Source of the DNA: Bog-473 sp036268485
Lineage (GTDB): Bacteria > Actinomycetota > Acidimicrobiia > Acidimicrobiales > RAAP-2
Direction: 5' to 3'
DNA: 64,000 nucleotides
NCBI GenBank assembly: GCA_036268485.1
Contig: DATAUC010000067.1
Span: 55,842-119,841 of the forward strand
Both the position numbers and the translations under genes were made by a program. Under the pieces are notes generated by a model. The model had not been told where the DNA came from, ran no database searches, and worked only from the letters and a program-made list of their open reading frames with translations. Shown here piece after piece: positions 24,285 to 32,710 of the stretch; the stretch's first letter is position 1; every line of letters begins with the position of its first letter.

Positions 24285-25889
24285 GTGAGCGAGGACGAGC
24301 AGCAGGCGAACGCGCCGGGGCAGTCGCGACGCGTATCGAGGAGAAACCTCCTCAAAGGTGGCATCGCCCTGGGGGCGGCCGGCGCCGTCTCGGCGGGCCT
24401 CTCATCGGCCGCCGGCGCCAGCCTCGAGCGGGCCATGGCGGTCAGCGCCCCCGCCAACGCGTCGCTGAGCGACATCAAGCACGTGGTCATCCTCATGCAG
24501 GAGAACCGGTCCTTTGACCACTACTTCGGGACCATGTCCGGCGTGCGCGGCTTCTCCGATCCCAACGTACGGGTGAACAACATCTTCGGCACGCTGGCGC
24601 CGGTCTTCAACCAGTACGGCTACGGGCCTGGCCACGGCGTCGATTCGGGCAAGTACATGCAGCCGTTCGAACTCCAGCAGGTCTTCCCCAAAGAGAACGG
24701 CGAGTGCACCAACGACATCACCCACAACTGGGCACCTCAGCACGAGAGTTGGAACGGGGGGTGGATGGACGGCTGGGTCCAGGCGCACCTGGCCGGCGAC
24801 GGGCTGAAGAACTTCGCCCCCACCATGGGCCACTTCAGCCGCAAGGATCTCCCCTTCTATTACGGCTTGGCGGACGCCTTCACCATTTGCGACCACTACT
24901 TCTCCTCGGTGCTGGGCCCGACCGACCCCAACCGCACCATGGCGCTCTCGGGCACCATCGATCCCGACGGCCGCGGCGGCGGACCCGTCCTCATCACCCA
25001 GGTGGAGGGGCGGGCACTCCAGACCGGCAAGTTCCACTGGGAGACCATGCCCGAGCGCCTGCTGGACGCCGGGGTGAGCTGGAAGGTCTACAACGACCCG
25101 ACCGGGCTGGCCCTGTTCAGCCCGCTCCCCTACTTCAAGGCCTACAACGAACTGACGACGACCCGGGGCCGCGCCCTGGTCGAAAAGGCGCTGGCGCCGG
25201 TGTACCCGCTCAGCTTCGCCGCCGACGTGGCTTCGGGGAAGCTGCCCCAGGTCAGTTGGATCCACGGTCCGGTCGTCCAGTGCGAGCACCCGGCCACCGC
25301 CCCGCAGTGGGGCGAGAACCTGGTGCAGTCGGTGCTGAACATCCTCACCTCGAACCCCGACGTGTGGGCCCAGACCGTCTTCATCCTCAATTACGACGAG
25401 AATGGCGGCTTCTTCGATCACGTCGAACCCCCCACCCCGCCCCCGGGTACCGAGGGCGAGTACCTCACCATGAACCCGCTGCCCAAGGACGCCGCTGGCG
25501 TGGTGGGCCCGGTCGGTCTGGGCTTCCGGGTCCCGTGCTTCGTCATGTCACCCTTCAGCCAGGGCGGCTACCTGAGCAGCGAGGTGTTCGACCACACCTC
25601 GACCCTGCGCTTCATCGAGAAGGTGTTCGGGGTGGAAGCGCCCAACATCTCGGCCTGGCGCCGGGGTGTGACGGGCGACATGACCAGTGCGCTGTCGCTG
25701 GGCATTCCCCCCAACACGGCGATCCCCGAACTGCCCAATGCTTCGCTGACCGTGCCGCTGGTTGACGAGCAGGTCATCCTAAACGCCCTGACCGGCACCT
25801 TCGACGCCGGCATCGCCTACCCGCCACCCAGCGTGAACGTCATGCCGGTCCAGGAGACCAGTCCGCTCCGACCTCCGCCCCGTAACTGA
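24285..25889 (+). CDS. Tat-exported phosphoesterase (phospholipase C-like)
   Basis: Alkaline-phosphatase-superfamily phosphoesterase of 534 residues, the family that includes bacterial phospholipases C and acid phosphatases. The N-terminus has a twin-arginine signal (VSRRNLLKGGIALGAAG, residues about 17-33), so it is exported folded. The metal-site start VVILMQENRSFDHYFGT follows the signal, NYDENGGFFDHVEPP supplies later metal ligands, and SQGGYLSSEVFDHTSTLRF the C-terminal catalytic region. GTG 24285 is used. A second family member follows 61 bp downstream. Substrate (phospholipid or other phosphodiester) is unknown. Confidence 0.92.
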   Translation: MSEDEQQANAPGQSRRVSRRNLLKGGIALGAAGAVSAGLSSAAGASLERAMAVSAPANASLSDIKHVVILMQENRSFDHYFGTMSGVRGFSDPNVRVNNIFGTLAPVFNQYGYGPGHGVDSGKYMQPFELQQVFPKENGECTNDITHNWAPQHESWNGGWMDGWVQAHLAGDGLKNFAPTMGHFSRKDLPFYYGLADAFTICDHYFSSVLGPTDPNRTMALSGTIDPDGRGGGPVLITQVEGRALQTGKFHWETMPERLLDAGVSWKVYNDPTGLALFSPLPYFKAYNELTTTRGRALVEKALAPVYPLSFAADVASGKLPQVSWIHGPVVQCEHPATAPQWGENLVQSVLNILTSNPDVWAQTVFILNYDENGGFFDHVEPPTPPPGTEGEYLTMNPLPKDAAGVVGPVGLGFRVPCFVMSPFSQGGYLSSEVFDHTSTLRFIEKVFGVEAPNISAWRRGVTGDMTSALSLGIPPNTAIPELPNASLTVPLVDEQVILNALTGTFDAGIAYPPPSVNVMPVQETSPLRPPPRN

Positions 25890-25950
25890 CTTCGGTCCCA
25901 ACCTCGCACCTGAACAGCCCCGCCACGCACAGCAACAGGGAGGACAGCCC

Positions 25951-27396
25951 GTGAGCCCCTTTGACCGCCGTACGTATGACCGCCGCACCATCCTGCGTGC
26001 CGGTATGAGGGCGGCCGCCGCGCTGCCCTTCGCCCTCAACGGCGTGGCCAACGCCGCCGGCGCCACCGATGCACCCACCCTGCGCTGGCCCGACTCCGTG
26101 CCCTACCCCTCACTGCCCCTCGGCGTGAAGACGGGGGCCTTCCCCTTCGACCACATCGTGATCGCCATGATGGAGAACCACTCCTTCGACAACTACCTCG
26201 GCATGCTGCCGTTGCGCGGCCAGCCCAAGGCCGACGGCTTCACCTTCAACAAGGCCGGAGAACCGATCAACTGGAACCCGCTGGACGGCGAGCGCATGCC
26301 CGTCTACCACCAGAGCGGGGCCGTAGGTGCCCAGGACACCGGGAGCCAGAGCTGGAACGACAGCCATCAGCAGATCAACGGCGGCGCCATGAACGGGTTC
26401 GCCGCCACCGGGCCCGGGTCGATGGGCTACTACACCGACGAGGACCTGCCCTTCTACTACTCGCTGGCCAGCACTTTCTGCCTGGCCAACCGTTGGTTCT
26501 GCTCGACGCCGGCCCAGACCTACCCCAACCGGCGCTTCCTCATGTCGGCCACGGCGCAGGGCATCATCTCCACCGACATTGACAACGTCACCACGAACTA
26601 CCCGCCCAACGGGACCATCTGGGACCTGATGAGTAAGCACAACGTCAGCTGGAAGAACTACTTCTCCGACGCGCCGACCCCCATCATCATGTTCGACACG
26701 GTGCTCAAGCACCCGCTCAACTTCACCAGCATCGCCGAGTTCTACATCGACGCCGCCCTGGGCACCTTGCCCGCGGTCAGCCTGGTGGACTGCAACATGG
26801 GGGCCATCGTCGGCGAGTTGTCCGGCAAGATCACTCCGTTGCCCATCCCCACCTTCTCCACCATCGGCAATGTGCTCAACAACACCGCCGAATCCGAAGA
26901 GCACCCCGAGGACATCCAGCTCGGTGAGGCCTTCATGGCCAAGATCACCAGCGCGGTCATGACGGGCCCGGCCTGGCACCGCACCCTGCTGGTCTGGCTC
27001 TACGACGAGCACGGCGGCTACTACGACCACGTGACCCCGCCCCGGGCCCCGGCTCCGGACACCAAATTGCCCATGCTGTCGGCCAGCAACGCACCGGGGG
27101 ACTACACCCTCTACGGCCCGCGCATTCCGGCCGTGGTGATCAGCCCGTACTCCAAGCCGCACGAGGTGACCAACGTGGTGCACGATCACACCTCGGTGCT
27201 GGCCACCATTGAGCAGCAGTGGAACCTGCCCGCCCTGACCTTCCGCGATGCCAACGCAGCCTCGCTGATCGACTTCCTCGATACATCCAAGATGTCGTTC
27301 CCCGAGCCCCTACCGCTGGCCAAGGCGGCCAACCCCTTTCCCGAGCTGATCAAGAGTTACTCGGGTACGCCGAAGCCCCCGCCGCCCGTACCCTGA
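25951..27396 (+). CDS. Tat-exported phosphoesterase, second copy
   Basis: Phosphoesterase of 481 residues in the same family as the preceding gene but clearly diverged. It has a Tat signal (YDRRTILRAGMRAAAALPFAL, from about residue 9). The metal-binding motifs are HIVIAMMENHSFDNYLGML, LYDEHGGYYDHVTPP and VHDHTSVLATIEQQW. GGGAGGA precedes the GTG start. Sequence differences (MMENHSFD against LMQENRSFD) point to an acid phosphatase/phospholipase subgroup different from its neighbour. The two are probably co-transcribed and act outside the membrane, for example in phosphate or lipid scavenging. Confidence 0.9.
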   Translation: MSPFDRRTYDRRTILRAGMRAAAALPFALNGVANAAGATDAPTLRWPDSVPYPSLPLGVKTGAFPFDHIVIAMMENHSFDNYLGMLPLRGQPKADGFTFNKAGEPINWNPLDGERMPVYHQSGAVGAQDTGSQSWNDSHQQINGGAMNGFAATGPGSMGYYTDEDLPFYYSLASTFCLANRWFCSTPAQTYPNRRFLMSATAQGIISTDIDNVTTNYPPNGTIWDLMSKHNVSWKNYFSDAPTPIIMFDTVLKHPLNFTSIAEFYIDAALGTLPAVSLVDCNMGAIVGELSGKITPLPIPTFSTIGNVLNNTAESEEHPEDIQLGEAFMAKITSAVMTGPAWHRTLLVWLYDEHGGYYDHVTPPRAPAPDTKLPMLSASNAPGDYTLYGPRIPAVVISPYSKPHEVTNVVHDHTSVLATIEQQWNLPALTFRDANAASLIDFLDTSKMSFPEPLPLAKAANPFPELIKSYSGTPKPPPPVP

Positions 27397-27520
27397 CGGG
27401 AGGTGCTGGTGGTCTGGTGCTTGCCGGCTCTGGCTGGCGCTCTCGCATGGCGCCCCACCCGGGGCGTAAGGTAACTGACACGGGTGTCAGGAAAGTCTGG
27501 ACACCCAGGGGAGGACGGCA
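27397..27520 (+). promoter_or_regulatory. Promoter region of the amidohydrolase gene
   Basis: The gap contains the palindrome at 27475-27490. GTAAGGTAACT just before it is a possible -10 region, so a repressor there would cover the transcription start. GGGGAGGA then lies 6 nt before the ATG at 27521, so this message, unlike several others here, has a leader. Confidence 0.45.
27475..27490. promoter_or_regulatory. TGAC-N6-GTCA operator copy 4
   Basis: CTGACACGGGTGTCAG has perfect 7-bp arms around GG. It lies 30 bp upstream of the amidohydrolase gene and is the cleanest example of the TGACAC-GTGTCA form. Confidence 0.68.
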
Positions 27521-28804
27521 ATGCGCACCGAAGATCTGATTCTGGTCAGCGTGGACGACCACGTGATCGAGCCCCGAGGCATGTTCGACGGGTTGCTCCC
27601 GGCCAAATACCAGGACAGGGCCCCCCAGCTGATCCGCCGGGACGACGGCACCGACTACTGGCACTACAACGGGAACGAGATCCCCAACGTCGGCCTCAAT
27701 GCCGTGGTGGGCCGGCCGCCCGAGGAGTACGGCATTGAGCCCACCTCGCTCGATGACATGCGACCGGGCTGTTACGACGTGCACGAGCGCGTGCGCGACA
27801 TGTCGGTCAACGGCGTACTCGGCTCCATGTGCTTCCCCTCGTTTCCCCAGTTCTGCGGCCAACTCTTCGCCCGCACGGAAGACAAGGACGAGGCGCTGGC
27901 CATGATCCGCGCCTACAACGACTGGCACATCGACCAGTGGTGCGGCGCCGAACCCGGTCGCTTCATCCCCTTGGCCATCCCGGCCATCTGGGACCCCGAA
28001 TTGGCGGCGGCCGAAGTGCGCCGGGTGGCCAAGAAGGGCTGCCACGCCGTCACGTTCTCGGAGAACCCGGAAAAGTTGGGCTGGCCCTCGCTGCACAATG
28101 ACCACTGGGACCCCTTCTGGACCGCCTGTGCCGACGAGGGCACCGTGGTCTGCATGCATCTGGGGTCGTCGTCGTCGTTGCTCATCACCTCGGTAGAGGC
28201 ACCGATCGACGTCATGATCAGCCTGCAACCCATCAACATGGTCCAGGCGGCGGCCGACCTGTTGTGGTCGCCCATCCTGCGCAAGTACAAGGACCTGCGC
28301 TTCGCCCTCTCCGAAGGCGGCATCGGTTGGATCCCCTATGCCCTTGAGCGCATCGACTACGTCTACGAGCACCACCGCAAGTGGACCGGCCAGGACTTCG
28401 GCGACATGCTGCCCAGCCAGCTCTTCAAGGAGCGCATCATCACCTGCTTCATTGACGACGCCTTCGGCGTGGCCAACCGTGGGTACATGAACATCGACAA
28501 CATCACATGGGAGTGCGACTACCCGCACTCGGACTCCACCTGGCCCACGTCGCCCGAAGCGGCCATGAAGTACCTGGAGCAGTGCACCGATGAGGAGATC
28601 AACAAGATGACCCACCTCAACGCCATGAAGCACTTCCAGTTCGACCCCTTCGCCGTCCGTCCCCGCGAGAAGTGCACGGTGTCGGCCCTGCGGGCCGAGG
28701 CCTCCGACGTCGATACGGCGACGGTGTCACGAGCCAAGTACGCCAAGAACGACGGCAAGATCGTCAACATGGGGACGATGGCCCAGTTGCTCGACCGGGA
28801 ATAG
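27521..28804 (+). CDS. Amidohydrolase family protein (metal-dependent hydrolase/decarboxylase)
   Basis: TIM-barrel amidohydrolase of the Amidohydro_2 type, 427 residues. The N-terminal VSVDDHVIEP replaces the usual D-x-H metal motif with DDHVIE. CMHLGSSSS in mid-protein and ITWECDYPHSDSTWP near the C-terminus supply the other metal ligands (His and the final Asp). Relatives decarboxylate or hydrolyse aromatic and cyclic acids; in actinobacterial lipid clusters their role is usually unknown. A clear ribosome binding site precedes the ATG. It is preceded by operator copy 4 and followed after 13 bp by a crotonase, suggesting a two-gene catabolic operon. Confidence 0.88.
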   Translation: MRTEDLILVSVDDHVIEPRGMFDGLLPAKYQDRAPQLIRRDDGTDYWHYNGNEIPNVGLNAVVGRPPEEYGIEPTSLDDMRPGCYDVHERVRDMSVNGVLGSMCFPSFPQFCGQLFARTEDKDEALAMIRAYNDWHIDQWCGAEPGRFIPLAIPAIWDPELAAAEVRRVAKKGCHAVTFSENPEKLGWPSLHNDHWDPFWTACADEGTVVCMHLGSSSSLLITSVEAPIDVMISLQPINMVQAAADLLWSPILRKYKDLRFALSEGGIGWIPYALERIDYVYEHHRKWTGQDFGDMLPSQLFKERIITCFIDDAFGVANRGYMNIDNITWECDYPHSDSTWPTSPEAAMKYLEQCTDEEINKMTHLNAMKHFQFDPFAVRPREKCTVSALRAEASDVDTATVSRAKYAKNDGKIVNMGTMAQLLDRE

Positions 28805-28817
28805 GGGCTACGAGGCA

Positions 28818-29627
28818 GTGTCCATCGACTACGTGGCCGGCGACGACCACATCACCACCATCACCATCAACCGGCCCGAGGCGCGCAACTCGCTGGACAT
28901 GGAGCACTTCTTCCAGCTTCGTTGCGCCTGGGACCGCTTCGGCGAGGACGACGACGCCTTCGTGGCCATCATCACCGGCGTGGGTGAGGACTTCTGCGTG
29001 GGGGCCGACCTCAAGACCTACATCCCGCAGATCACCCAGCTGCAGAAGCAGATGAAGTCAGGCGAGGTCTCCGAACTCGGCGGCTATCGACTCGACGACG
29101 GCGTCAAGGCCGTGCTGCGCGGTTCCAAGCTCTACAAACCGATCGTGGCCGCCATCAACGGCAACTGCGTGGCCGGCGGCATGGAGATGCTGGGCGGCTG
29201 CGACCTGCGGGTGGCCAGCGACACCGCGTCGTTCGGCGTGATGGAGCCCAAGCGGGGCCTCTTCGCCGGCGGTGGCACCACCGTGCGCCTGCCCCGGCAG
29301 ATCCCCTATCCGGCGGCCATGGAGCTCCTGCTCTGTGCCGACCGGGTCCCGGCCGCCCGGGCCTACGAGATGGGCCTGCTCAACGAGGTCTGCCGTCCGG
29401 CCGACCTGATGGATCGGGCCTTCGACTACGCCCGCCGCATCACGGCCAACGGTCCCTTTGCCGTGCGCAAGACCAAGGAATCGGTCATCCGTGGTCTGGC
29501 CACCGACATGCGCGAGGCCTACAAGATCGAATCCGAGCTCTCGGGCCAGGTGTTCTCCAGCGAGGACGCCACCGAAGGACCCAAGGCGTTCGCCGAGAAG
29601 CGCACGCCGGTCTGGAAGAACCGCTAG
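28818..29627 (+). CDS. Enoyl-CoA hydratase/isomerase family protein
   Basis: Crotonase of 269 residues. It has DFCVGADLKTYI (first oxyanion-hole segment, about residues 56-67) and NGNCVAGGMEMLGGCDLRVA (second, about 113-132), retaining the first catalytic Glu in GGMEML. The second catalytic Glu position (usually PExGG) reads FAGGG, so it may be an isomerase or hydrolase and not a hydratase. The C-terminus ends in the common FAEKRTPVWKNR. The GTG start is 13 bp after the amidohydrolase stop, so the genes are probably co-transcribed. Confidence 0.9.
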   Translation: MSIDYVAGDDHITTITINRPEARNSLDMEHFFQLRCAWDRFGEDDDAFVAIITGVGEDFCVGADLKTYIPQITQLQKQMKSGEVSELGGYRLDDGVKAVLRGSKLYKPIVAAINGNCVAGGMEMLGGCDLRVASDTASFGVMEPKRGLFAGGGTTVRLPRQIPYPAAMELLLCADRVPAARAYEMGLLNEVCRPADLMDRAFDYARRITANGPFAVRKTKESVIRGLATDMREAYKIESELSGQVFSSEDATEGPKAFAEKRTPVWKNR

Positions 29628-29637
29628 GCCCTCAGCT

Positions 29638-29952
29638 TCAGACTGGGAGGCGACGCAGCTTCCCGAGCGACGGGAAGCCCACGATGAAGGTCTGCAAGGC
29701 CCAGCCGCGAGCCGGCAGGCCACGGCGACGGGCCATGCGGGTAGCCACCATGGCCTCGCCCACGTGCACGGCGATTGCCGCACCCAGCAGCTTGCGCAGG
29801 GCGGGCCGGGCCGGCAACGGTGCCGGGAGAGACTCGCTGACGCTGGCGTGCAGATCCTGATTGGTCGAGAGCACCGCCAGAGCAACCAACCCGCCATCCA
29901 AGAGAGTGAACCAGGCCCATGAGGGTCGCACGACCCGTGCGTTCTTTGCCAT
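29638..29952 (-). CDS. Small membrane protein, TMEM254/DUF4499-like
   Basis: Protein of 104 residues starting MAKNARVVRPSWAW. It has about three hydrophobic helices (LLDGGLVALAVLS, LLGAAIAVHVGEAMVA and the C-terminal ALQTFIVGFPSLG). The pattern HVGEAMVATRMARRRGLPARGWALQT resembles the DUF4499/TMEM254 family, whose function is unknown. The longer upstream frame overlaps the next gene's coding region and is rejected. It ends 10 bp from the convergent crotonase gene. Confidence 0.65.
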   Translation of the reverse strand: MAKNARVVRPSWAWFTLLDGGLVALAVLSTNQDLHASVSESLPAPLPARPALRKLLGAAIAVHVGEAMVATRMARRRGLPARGWALQTFIVGFPSLGKLRRLPV

Positions 29953-29969
29953 GACCCTTGTTCTACCGA

Positions 29970-30302
29970 TCAGGCGCCGGGTGAGCCAATCGGGGGCAAC
30001 TCGCCACGGGCCAGCGGATCGTCCTGCCAACCTTTGGCCAGGGCCAGGCCCGACACCAGCGCCCCGGCGATCACCACGGATCCGCCGGCTCCGATAGTCA
30101 CCCCGTAGTGGCTCGCCCATACGCCCAGCCACAGGGCACCGAGCAGGTTGCTGGCTCCCCAGGCCACGTTGACCACGGCCGATGACGGCTTACCGAACGG
30201 GCTCATGTGTCGGGCCCCGGTGATCCCCTTGACGTAGTGCGGGACGGCGTTGGCCCCCACCAGGCCGGCGGCAAAGAGAATGACGAACTTTCCGATCCAC
30301 AT
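29970..30302 (-). CDS. Small membrane protein of unknown function
   Basis: A 110-residue protein from ATG 30302 (MWIGKFVILFAAGLVGANAVPHY). It has an N-terminal hydrophobic helix, a second at about residues 50-70 (VVNVAWGASNLLGALWLGVW) and a third (VTIGAGGSVVIAGALVSGLAL). The motif NAVPHYVKGITG after the first helix and the W-G-x-x-N stretch occur in an actinobacterial membrane family I cannot name. It lies 17 bp upstream of the TMEM254-like gene on the same strand, so the two are probably co-transcribed. Divergent from a glyoxalase-like gene. Confidence 0.6.
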   Translation of the reverse strand: MWIGKFVILFAAGLVGANAVPHYVKGITGARHMSPFGKPSSAVVNVAWGASNLLGALWLGVWASHYGVTIGAGGSVVIAGALVSGLALAKGWQDDPLARGELPPIGSPGA

Positions 30303-30369
30303 GGTTGAGCGCTCCTCGGCGATGTCGCCGTCGTTAGCCATGGTTGGCGACGGCCGCCAACAGACTGTG

Positions 30370-30381
30370 TAGCGTCCCATC
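30370..30381 (+). promoter_or_regulatory. Leaderless -10 element for the glyoxalase-like gene
   Basis: TAGCGT (30370-30375) followed by CCCATC and the GTG at 30382, the same 6-nt spacing as at 18191. No Shine-Dalgarno is present. The inferred transcription start is the start codon itself. Confidence 0.45.
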
Positions 30382-31029
30382 GTGCCCGAAATCGCCCTGC
30401 TGGATGTGGCCGATCGGCCCCAGCTGTGGGTCCACCTCGGGTTTTCGGTGATCGCCGGCTGCTGCTGGGTCAGCGACATCTGCTTCCGCCTGGGCGCGGC
30501 CGGGCGGGGCGTGACGGGCTGGACACTCGAGGGTGCCGACGCCAATGGCCTCGATGAATTCCCCTCGGCCCACGGGGCGGTCCCTGAGGCGCCGGCGACC
30601 TCAGGCTCAGACCCGGCCTCGCCTCATCCGAATGGTGTCAGCGCGCTCGACCACCTGGTGATCGCCGCGCCCGACCTGCCCCGCACCATCGCCGCGCTGG
30701 AGACCCTCGGCCTGGCACTGCGGCGCACCCGGGACGCAGGAAGCAAGGAGCAACCCCTCACTCAAGCCTTCTTCCGGACCGGGCGGACGATTCTCGAAGT
30801 TGTGGGGTCCGAACCGGCCCGGCCCGGGCCTACGCAATTCTGGGGCCTGGCCTTCACGACCACCGATTTCGATGCGACCGTGGAGTTCCTGGGCGATCAG
30901 GTCCGCCCGCCCAAGGCGGCGGTGCAGTCCGGCCGCCGTATTGCCACGCTCGATCGCGCCGTGGGCTCCACCGTGCCCATCGCCTTCATGTCCGAGTCGA
31001 CTCGACAAAAGCAACCCAGGTCCCGCTAG
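30382..31029 (+). CDS. Glyoxalase-like (VOC superfamily) protein
   Basis: Protein of 215 residues. The N-terminal 60 residues have a hydrophobic stretch (LGFSVIAGCCWVSDICFRLG) and a linker rich in Ala, Ser and Pro. Residues about 85-205 carry a glyoxalase/VOC-like beta-alpha-beta domain (LDHLVIAAPDLPRTIAALETLGL, TILEVVGSEP, FWGLAFTTTDFDATVEFLG). The metal ligands (His in LDHLV, Glu in ILEVVG) are partly kept. Function is unknown. The odd N-terminal region might be a separate module. The GTG 30382 start fits a leaderless -10 element. Confidence 0.7.
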   Translation: MPEIALLDVADRPQLWVHLGFSVIAGCCWVSDICFRLGAAGRGVTGWTLEGADANGLDEFPSAHGAVPEAPATSGSDPASPHPNGVSALDHLVIAAPDLPRTIAALETLGLALRRTRDAGSKEQPLTQAFFRTGRTILEVVGSEPARPGPTQFWGLAFTTTDFDATVEFLGDQVRPPKAAVQSGRRIATLDRAVGSTVPIAFMSESTRQKQPRSR

Positions 31030-31073
31030 ACAAGGCAGCTCAATCGCAAGGGCAACCCAACACAAGGAGAGCA

Positions 31074-31382
31074 ATGGTCATCGTCACTGGCGTATTCGAA
31101 TGTGCGGCTGATGAACGGGATCGGTTCGTGGTCAGCCGGCTGGATCGTATGCGCTCCTCGCGCGCCGAGTCAGGGTGCCTCGACTACACCTTCAGCGCCG
31201 ACCCGCTGGAGCCGACCCGGGTGCTGCTTTTCGAGCGCTGGGAGAGCCAGGAAGCCCTGAACGCGCACCTGGCTGCCATGGCGGGAGAGCCTCCAACCCC
31301 ACCTGCAGACACGACCGTCACCCCTACGTCGATGAGCATCACCATGTACGACGCCGTAAATGAACGAGGACTGGGCGGCTGA
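31074..31382 (+). CDS. Antibiotic biosynthesis monooxygenase-domain protein (YgiN-like)
   Basis: Protein of 102 residues with one ABM ferredoxin-like fold: VIVTGVFECAADERDRFV, then SGCLDYTFSADPLEPTRVLLFERWESQEALNAHLA. ABM proteins act as cofactor-free monooxygenases, quinol monooxygenases or heme-degrading enzymes, and the specific activity here is not deducible. AAGGAGAG lies just before the ATG. It stands 44 bp after the glyoxalase-like gene and could be co-transcribed with it. Confidence 0.82.
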   Translation: MVIVTGVFECAADERDRFVVSRLDRMRSSRAESGCLDYTFSADPLEPTRVLLFERWESQEALNAHLAAMAGEPPTPPADTTVTPTSMSITMYDAVNERGLGG

Positions 31383-31458
31383 CAAGGGCTTGGCCGGCTG
31401 AGTGGGGCCTGAGATCGCACGAGTATCGGGTCTCGCGGTTGTATCGTGGCTAGGCGCT

Positions 31459-31479
31459 GCGCCGGTCGGTGACCGGCGC
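31459..31479 (+). promoter_or_regulatory. 9-bp hairpin upstream of the Thr-rich protein genes
   Basis: GCGCCGGTC-GGT-GACCGGCGC, a perfect 9-bp stem with a 3-nt loop. There is no T-run after it, so it is a poor intrinsic terminator. GGGGAG and a start codon (31501) follow shortly after, so it would sit in the 5' leader of the next transcript or serve as an operator. Confidence 0.4.
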
Positions 31480-31500
31480 CCAATGGGGAGATCCGCAGCT

Positions 31501-31545
31501 ATGGACGAGAAGACAACAGCAGTCGACTCGAAATCGGCCCGATGA
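31501..31545 (+). CDS. Possible 14-residue leader peptide ORF
   Basis: ATG 31501 opens a 14-codon frame (MDEKTTAVDSKSAR) ending in TGA at 31543-31545, overlapping the ATG of the Thr-rich gene at 31542 in an ATGA arrangement. GGGGAG lies about 10 nt upstream of the short frame, whereas the longer gene has no site of its own. It may be a coupled leader peptide. Without comparison this is only a candidate. Confidence 0.35.
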   Translation: MDEKTTAVDSKSAR

Positions 31546-32036
31546 GCCCGTCCATCCACGACGAGTTCATCTTCGATACTGACGACGACCGTTCCGGCTT
31601 CAGCCTGTGGGTATGGATCGCCGTCGCCGTCATTCTGGCCGGCGCGCTGGGTGCAGTTCTGCTGCGCTCCCCCGGCACGGCCAAGCTTCCGCCGGCGGCC
31701 GCTCCCAAGGTGCACCTGAGCGCCACCACCACGTCCACCTCGGTGGCCGTCACGACGACCAGTGTCGCTCCAACCAGCACGACGACCAGCGCGGTGACCA
31801 CGACGACGCGGGCCGTCGTCCACAAGACAGTCACCACGACAACGACAAAGCACACTGCCGCCACCACCACGACGGCATCGAGCACCACGACCACGGTTCC
31901 GCCCACGACGACGACAACCGAGGCGCCGACGACAACCACGCATCCGACGACCACCACGACCACGGTTCCGCCCACGACGACCACTACGACCAAGCCGTGC
32001 GTGCAGGTGATCGTGTGCATTCTGCCGGGGGGCTAG
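31542..32036 (+). CDS. Single-pass membrane protein with Thr-rich extracellular stalk
   Basis: Protein of 164 residues. The acidic N-terminal segment (IHDEFIFDTDDDRSG) precedes one membrane helix (WVWIAVAVILAGALGAVLL, about residues 24-42). About 110 residues dominated by Thr, Ser, Val and Pro follow (ATTTSTSVAVTTTSV, TTTTVPPTTTTTEAPTT). The tail ends CVQVIVCILPGG with two Cys that might pair. The stalk is probably outside the cell, extended and possibly O-glycosylated. Function unknown. It may be translated by coupling from the 14-codon frame at 31501. A second, unrelated protein with a similar stalk is encoded at 40110-40976. Confidence 0.7.
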   Translation: MSPSIHDEFIFDTDDDRSGFSLWVWIAVAVILAGALGAVLLRSPGTAKLPPAAAPKVHLSATTTSTSVAVTTTSVAPTSTTTSAVTTTTRAVVHKTVTTTTTKHTAATTTTASSTTTTVPPTTTTTEAPTTTTHPTTTTTTVPPTTTTTTKPCVQVIVCILPGG

Positions 32037-32092
32037 GAGCCACCATGTTGGCAACCGGCGTACCGGGGTATAGGGGTTGATGGAGGTACTCC

Positions 32093-32338
32093 ATGAGTAC
32101 ACATGAGCAACCCAATGCCGTTCCGGAGAATCCCGCCGTACCAACACCCCAGGGGCATGTGGGCGCTCTGCCCTACGACCTACGGCGCCCGACGGTGAGC
32201 CGACTCAAGTCCCGGGCCTGGAATCCGGACGAGCCACGCTTCTTCCCGCCCAAGTCCTTCGGCGCCGGTTGGGGTGTGAATTTCTACTGGCTGTTCCATC
32301 TTGCGCGGTACTTCAAGCAGCGCGGTGCGAAGACTTAA
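32093..32338 (+). CDS. Small DUF5808-like protein
   Basis: Protein of 81 residues. The N-terminal half is a Pro-rich linker and the C-terminal half carries RAWNPDEPRFFPPKSFGAGWGVNFYWLFH, matching my recollection of the DUF5808 pattern (NPDDPRxFxPKxFGxGWxxNF). Such segments often sit at membrane protein ends, and function is unknown. GGAGG 7 nt upstream of the ATG supports the start. Its stop overlaps that of the convergent DUF488 gene by 4 bp. Confidence 0.65.
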   Translation: MSTHEQPNAVPENPAVPTPQGHVGALPYDLRRPTVSRLKSRAWNPDEPRFFPPKSFGAGWGVNFYWLFHLARYFKQRGAKT

Positions 32339-32691
32339 GAGGCGAGCAGCACATCACGCAACACCGAGGCGTGGGAGAGCGCCAGATCCTTGGTGGCGGT
32401 GAGCAGGATCACGTCGTCGCCCTCAATCTGCTGACGCAGCGTGTGCAGGGCGTCGACCGCGGATGGCGTGGCCAACTCGTGCCGGTATCGTTCGGCGAAT
32501 TCAGCCAGACGAGCCTGATCGTGGTCGTACCACTTGCGAAGCTCGGTGCTGGGCGCCACGTCCTTGGCCCAGGTCGAGAACGGGGCGTCGGCCTTGGCCA
32601 GGCCACGGGGCCACAGACGATCGATCAGGATGCAGTGCTGCGGGTCCCGCTCAATGTCGTCATAGACCCGGGCAATGGCGATCGTTCCCAT
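32335..32691 (-). CDS. DUF488 family protein (YeaO-like)
   Basis: Protein of 118 residues with the family hallmarks IARVYDD near the start, ILIDRLWPRGLAKADAPFSTWAKDVAPSTELRKWYDHD (about residues 21-58) and VILLTATKDLALSHASVLRDVL near the end. The arrangement matches YeaO-type DUF488 proteins, of unknown biochemical role. Encoded head-to-tail with the DUF6204-like gene on the same strand (19-bp gap). Confidence 0.85.
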   Translation of the reverse strand: MGTIAIARVYDDIERDPQHCILIDRLWPRGLAKADAPFSTWAKDVAPSTELRKWYDHDQARLAEFAERYRHELATPSAVDALHTLRQQIEGDDVILLTATKDLALSHASVLRDVLLAS

Positions 32692-32710
32692 GGCTGTTGC
32701 GCCCGACCGC

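Noticed and set aside
31716..32000. CRISPR-like repeats in the ACGACC-rich stretch
   Set aside because: There are no unique spacers and no regular unit, only codons for Thr within an open reading frame, so this is protein low complexity.
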